From the NCBI GenBank assembly GCA_002360925.1, contig DERN01000007.1, positions 5,870 through 69,869 of the forward strand: a stretch of DNA of 64,000 nucleotides, read 5' to 3'. The notes under the pieces were generated by a model. The model had not been told where the DNA came from. It did no database searches and saw nothing but the letters and a program-made list of their open reading frames with translations. The stretch comes from Flavobacteriaceae bacterium UBA3339. GTDB lineage: Bacteria; Bacteroidota; Bacteroidia; Flavobacteriales; Flavobacteriaceae. Of this stretch, positions 61,380 to 64,000 are shown piece by piece. Position 1 is the first letter of the stretch. Every line of letters begins with the position of its first letter. The position numbers and the translations under genes are program-made.

Positions 61380-62091
61380 GACGTCGCTGGATAATAAAAC
61401 AAAATTAGCTGATGATCTTTGTCGATTACTTCAAGTGCGTGAGAAAAACGAAACGATGATAAAAGATTGGCTTCTGTACATTTCGACTTCTACATTCAGA
61501 ATAACTCCCGGAGAAATATACACCGCTTTCAGAATGGCTATCGATGGAGAAATATTAACATCAAAAGGGGATTTATTCGAATTATATCCTGAATTAAGCA
61601 TTATCACAACCGGAAGGGTCCTACAAGCTTTTGTCGAGCAAAAGAAATTAAACAACGTCAGCTATCAGCGTTCAAAAGAAAAACTAAAAGCAATATACAG
61701 TGAGAATCCGGTAACAGAATCAGAGAAAAAAGAGATTCGACTAAAACTTCTTAAAATCATTTTTGAAGAATTAACCGAAACAGGTACTTCTGATAAAACA
61801 CATCTTCTTTTTTCAGAACTAGAACAACGGGGTTTAATTAATATTTCGGTTAAAGAAAAACACGAAACTTACGAACGAGAATTAGAAAAATACATTCCTT
61901 CTGAAATAAACGAAATACGCACAAAAAGAGCTATAAACGCAAGGACATTGCTAAAAGAGTTCAATCAAAAATTAGAAAGAAAGGAACCGATTGTTGCGGT
62001 TCAAAACATTTGCAGATGTATTTACGTGAATCGTTTTTTGAAAAAACACTTACAGAGTTTCGATGCTTTTAAAGAAATTTTTCAAACATAA
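61252..62091 (+). CDS. Early phage hypothetical protein (up to 279 aa)
   Basis: The ATG at 61252 gives 279 residues but overlaps the initiator-like gene by 128 bases. The alternative ATG at 61351 gives 246 residues with a 29-base overlap. The early part (NLPAQIPRELFESLNPILRM) reads like real protein. The body is helical and basic. A role in phage replication is suggested by neighbours. No family recognised. Confidence 0.6.
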   Translation: MENQITTTVQIRDTNLPAQIPRELFESLNPILRMEISQVSIAKTSLDNKTKLADDLCRLLQVREKNETMIKDWLLYISTSTFRITPGEIYTAFRMAIDGEILTSKGDLFELYPELSIITTGRVLQAFVEQKKLNNVSYQRSKEKLKAIYSENPVTESEKKEIRLKLLKIIFEELTETGTSDKTHLLFSELEQRGLINISVKEKHETYERELEKYIPSEINEIRTKRAINARTLLKEFNQKLERKEPIVAVQNICRCIYVNRFLKKHLQSFDAFKEIFQT

Positions 62092-62102
62092 TTCTACTCA
62101 CA

Positions 62103-62261
62103 ATGGCAGACAATTCAGAACTAAAACACACAAAACATCAGCAGTAAAGACTTCAAGCTTTGAAAGCGCAAGATATAGCGCGAAAGCAGACTGCTGACAA
62201 AATAAAGTCCGGCGCAAAATATGTTCGCGGACCAATCAGATCAATGATCCTTAAAAAATAA
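62103..62261 (+). pseudogene. Small phage gene interrupted by in-frame TAA
   Basis: ATG at 62103 opens 14 codons (MADNSELKHTKHQQ) to a TAA at 62145-62147. The same frame then continues 37 codons (RLQALKAQDIARKQTADKIK, then GAKYVRG) to TAA at 62259-62261. The downstream part is basic and protein-like but has no good start until an ATG near the end. It is either a recent nonsense mutation or a read-through case. Confidence 0.45.
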
Positions 62262-62284
62262 TCAACCTTAAATTTTTCTACCAC

Positions 62285-63343
62285 ATGATCAATCTATTCA
62301 ACACGCAAATCGAATCTTTATCGATTCACAGAGTTGGCAACAAAAGCCGAAACGAAGCTATTTTCTTATCTGAAAATACTTACAGATTAACCGACGAAGC
62401 GACACCGCTTTTGAAAGAATACTTCTTAAAACCCTTTCGAGAAAAAGAAGAAAACTACTATCAGTTTGCACACGATGTAGATTTAGAATACAACGATATG
62501 TTCCAATTTGCAAATGAGATTTTCGCGCATCCTGAAAGAGCGCATGCAGTTTCTAAAAAAATCACAAAACATTTGTTTGAACAATCCAATCATCCGCACA
62601 TTAAAAACGGAGAAGTTTATGTTACTTACTTAACCAATCTTTCAATCGATAACAACATCGTCGACGCTATCGGTATTTTTAAATCAGAAATAAAAGCAGA
62701 TTTTATTCAATTCGAAGAAAAAGAAAGCGATTTAGAGATGCAGCTTAAGCAAGGGATCAACCTTTCAAAATTAGACAAAGGTTGTATTATTTTCAACTAT
62801 AAAAAAGAAGAAGGTTACAAGATTTTAACTATTGACAGCAATCGTTATGATGCGCGTTATTGGTTAGAACATTTTCTTTCCGTTGATGCTTTTGAGGATG
62901 AGAATTTCCAAACTAAAAAATATCTGAAAATGGTTCAAGACTTTGCAAAGGAAGTTGTTTTACCTGCTGAAGATAAAAAAGAGGAAATCATGTTCATGAA
63001 TCGATCTGTGAATTACTTCGCTAAGAATGATGAGTTTGAAGAGGAAAACTTTTTAAATGAAGTTTTAGAAAATCCTGATTTACAGTCTGAGTTCAAGAGC
63101 TATAAAAGCGATAAGGCTGAAAAATATTCTATTGAAGATTTAAGCTCCTTCCCTATTTCAAACAACGCTGTAACCGATGTTCGAAAGAAAATTAAAAGCG
63201 TTATTAATCTTGACACAAATGTTTCGATAAAATTAGATTTTATAAATCCAGAATCAGCCGAAAAATTCATCGAAAAAGGATGGGATGAAGAACGTCAAAT
63301 GTACTATTATCTTGTTTATTTCAACAAAGAAAACAAGTCCTAA
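62285..63343 (+). CDS. Nucleoid-associated protein (YejK/NdpA-like)
   Basis: The 352-residue protein resembles the 37-kDa nucleoid-associated family. Seen are LSIHRVGNKSRNEAIFLS at the start, the VYVTYLTNLSIDNNIVDAIGIFKSE core and a central LKQGINLSKLDKGCIIFN. E. coli YejK binds topoisomerase IV and the nucleoid. Prophage copies are common in Bacteroidota but their role is unknown. It ends the set of early genes seen. Confidence 0.85.
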   Translation: MINLFNTQIESLSIHRVGNKSRNEAIFLSENTYRLTDEATPLLKEYFLKPFREKEENYYQFAHDVDLEYNDMFQFANEIFAHPERAHAVSKKITKHLFEQSNHPHIKNGEVYVTYLTNLSIDNNIVDAIGIFKSEIKADFIQFEEKESDLEMQLKQGINLSKLDKGCIIFNYKKEEGYKILTIDSNRYDARYWLEHFLSVDAFEDENFQTKKYLKMVQDFAKEVVLPAEDKKEEIMFMNRSVNYFAKNDEFEEENFLNEVLENPDLQSEFKSYKSDKAEKYSIEDLSSFPISNNAVTDVRKKIKSVINLDTNVSIKLDFINPESAEKFIEKGWDEERQMYYYLVYFNKENKS

Positions 63344-63355
63344 ATCCTTCCGCTT

Positions 63356-63565
63356 ATGAAAATTACTAAAAACAAATTCATAAGAAATTTAAATCGTCAG
63401 ATTCAACTCCTTCAGGATTATTTACCACACGCTACCGATTATCAAAAAATGAAAATCGAACGCGAAATCTACAATATTCAAGCGCAAATACTACAGCTTA
63501 ACAAAACGAATAAAAAATTTATAAAAATCAAAATCGAGCAATTTGAAAGCTCAATTAATCTTTAA
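63356..63565 (+). CDS. Small basic helical protein (69 aa)
   Basis: The product is Lys/Gln/Asn-rich and helical (RNLNRQIQLLQDYLPHATDY), without membrane or signal segments. It starts 12 bases after the YejK-like gene and stands 12 bases before the leucine-rich-repeat gene. Function unknown. Confidence 0.55.
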   Translation: MKITKNKFIRNLNRQIQLLQDYLPHATDYQKMKIEREIYNIQAQILQLNKTNKKFIKIKIEQFESSINL

Positions 63566-63577
63566 AACTTATCAGTT

Positions 63578-64000
63578 ATGAAATTTAATTATAAAAAACT
63601 TACGAACGAAACAATCGAAATAACAGGAATTTCAACAAACGAAAAGAATATTATTATCCCTAGCAAAATTGACGGTTTTTCAGTAACGCATATTGGAAAT
63701 TCGGCGTTTTATAACAACCAACTAACATCGGTTACGATTCCTGATTCGGTTACGCATATTGGAGATTGGGCGTTTAGAAACAACCAACTAACATCAGTTA
63801 CGATTCCTGATTCCGTTACGCATATTGGAAATGGGGCGTTTTATAACAACCAACTAACATCGGTTACGATTCCTGATTCCGTTACGCATATTGGAGATTG
63901 TGCGTTTGAAAACAACCAACTAACATCAGTTACGATTCCCGATTCAGTAACGCATATTGGAGATTGGGCGTTTCGTAAAAACCAACTAACATCAGTTACG
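63578..64000 (+). CDS. BspA-type leucine-rich repeat protein (3' end outside window)
   Basis: ATG at 63578 opens 141 codons to the right edge. After a short lead (NYKKLTNETIEITGIS) the protein is made of 22-residue BspA/LRR_5 units such as NNQLTSVTIPDSVTHIGDWA, at least five in the window. No signal peptide is seen. In other proteins this repeat binds partner proteins or surfaces. In the phage context it could be tail-related or cytosolic, which the window cannot decide. Confidence 0.85.
   Translation, partial: MKFNYKKLTNETIEITGISTNEKNIIIPSKIDGFSVTHIGNSAFYNNQLTSVTIPDSVTHIGDWAFRNNQLTSVTIPDSVTHIGNGAFYNNQLTSVTIPDSVTHIGDCAFENNQLTSVTIPDSVTHIGDWAFRKNQLTSVT
63713..64000 (+). repeat. 66-bp tandem repeats in the BspA-type gene
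   Basis: Units beginning AACAACCAACTAAC start at 63713, 63779, 63845 and 63911, with a diverged one (AAAAACCAAC) at 63977, all 66 bases apart. They differ by only a few bases each, showing recent expansion or homogenisation. Confidence 0.9.

Noticed and set aside
37231..64000. Genetic-code change (TAA read as sense) across the prophage
   Set aside because: Many phage genes here end cleanly at TAA with a tightly spaced next gene, so global recoding is not supported.
1..64000. CRISPR arrays, insertion sequences and known anti-phage defence systems
   Set aside because: No regularly spaced repeat-spacer pattern, transposase or recognisable defence gene set was seen; the direct repeats found are explained by iterons, operators or LRR units.

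Overview
The window is AT-rich DNA from a member of the Bacteroidota, most likely a Flavobacteriaceae bacterium close to Flavobacterium or Myroides. Three things point there: gldF and gldG gliding-motility genes, a recurrent TAnnTTTG -7 promoter element in front of genes on both strands, and the family-level look of the housekeeping proteins. No species call is made.

Positions 1 to about 37,230 are ordinary chromosome in short transcription units separated by intrinsic terminators. In order: nhaA (cut by the left edge), lipA, gapA, a PhnA-like protein, a secreted basic protein, serC, a long-chain acyl-CoA ligase, an M1 aminopeptidase, a DEAD-box helicase, a threonylcarbamoyl-AMP synthase, a membrane-protein gene broken by an in-frame TAG, a PcrA/UvrD helicase, SRP RNA, a glutamine cyclotransferase-like lipoprotein and a YceI lipoprotein. 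Then comes a two-class ribonucleotide reductase locus. It has B12-dependent nrdJ on one strand and, divergently, a cobalamin-riboswitch leader in front of the B12-independent class I pair. After it come a thioesterase, pepD, ilvE, a lipoprotein/mnmD operon, oxyR divergent from dps, dnaN, gldF-gldG and a SAM hydrolase-type gene.

From about 37,300 to the right edge lies a siphovirus-type prophage whose right end is outside the window. A tyrosine integrase sits at the left end. The late genes run leftwards: terS, terL, portal, protease, HK97-type capsid, connector-like genes, tail tube candidate, tape measure. No baseplate, tail-fibre or lysis gene is visible after the tape measure. Upstream of terS there is a promoter-hairpin-terminator leader, then four accessory genes (two of them lipoproteins), then an S24-type repressor. 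The control region carries repeated operator-like dyads, a rightward promoter, a structured transcript of about 280 nt with a possible tiny ORF, and a class II Leu-type tRNA-like gene with an abnormal anticodon arm.

The early genes run rightwards. They include a Rad50/SbcC-like ATPase with a zinc hook, RecT, a metallo-beta-lactamase-fold protein, a DnaA-domain-IV-like protein, an initiator-like gene with 12-bp direct repeats inside it, a small gene interrupted by TAA, and a nucleoid-associated (YejK/NdpA-like) protein. The window ends inside a BspA-type leucine-rich-repeat gene built of near-identical 66-bp units.

Points most worth following: the riboswitch-controlled RNR pair, the Rad50-like/RecT/MBL recombination set, the odd tRNA and structured RNA in the prophage switch region, the late leader that looks like an antitermination point, and two small genes with in-frame stops.
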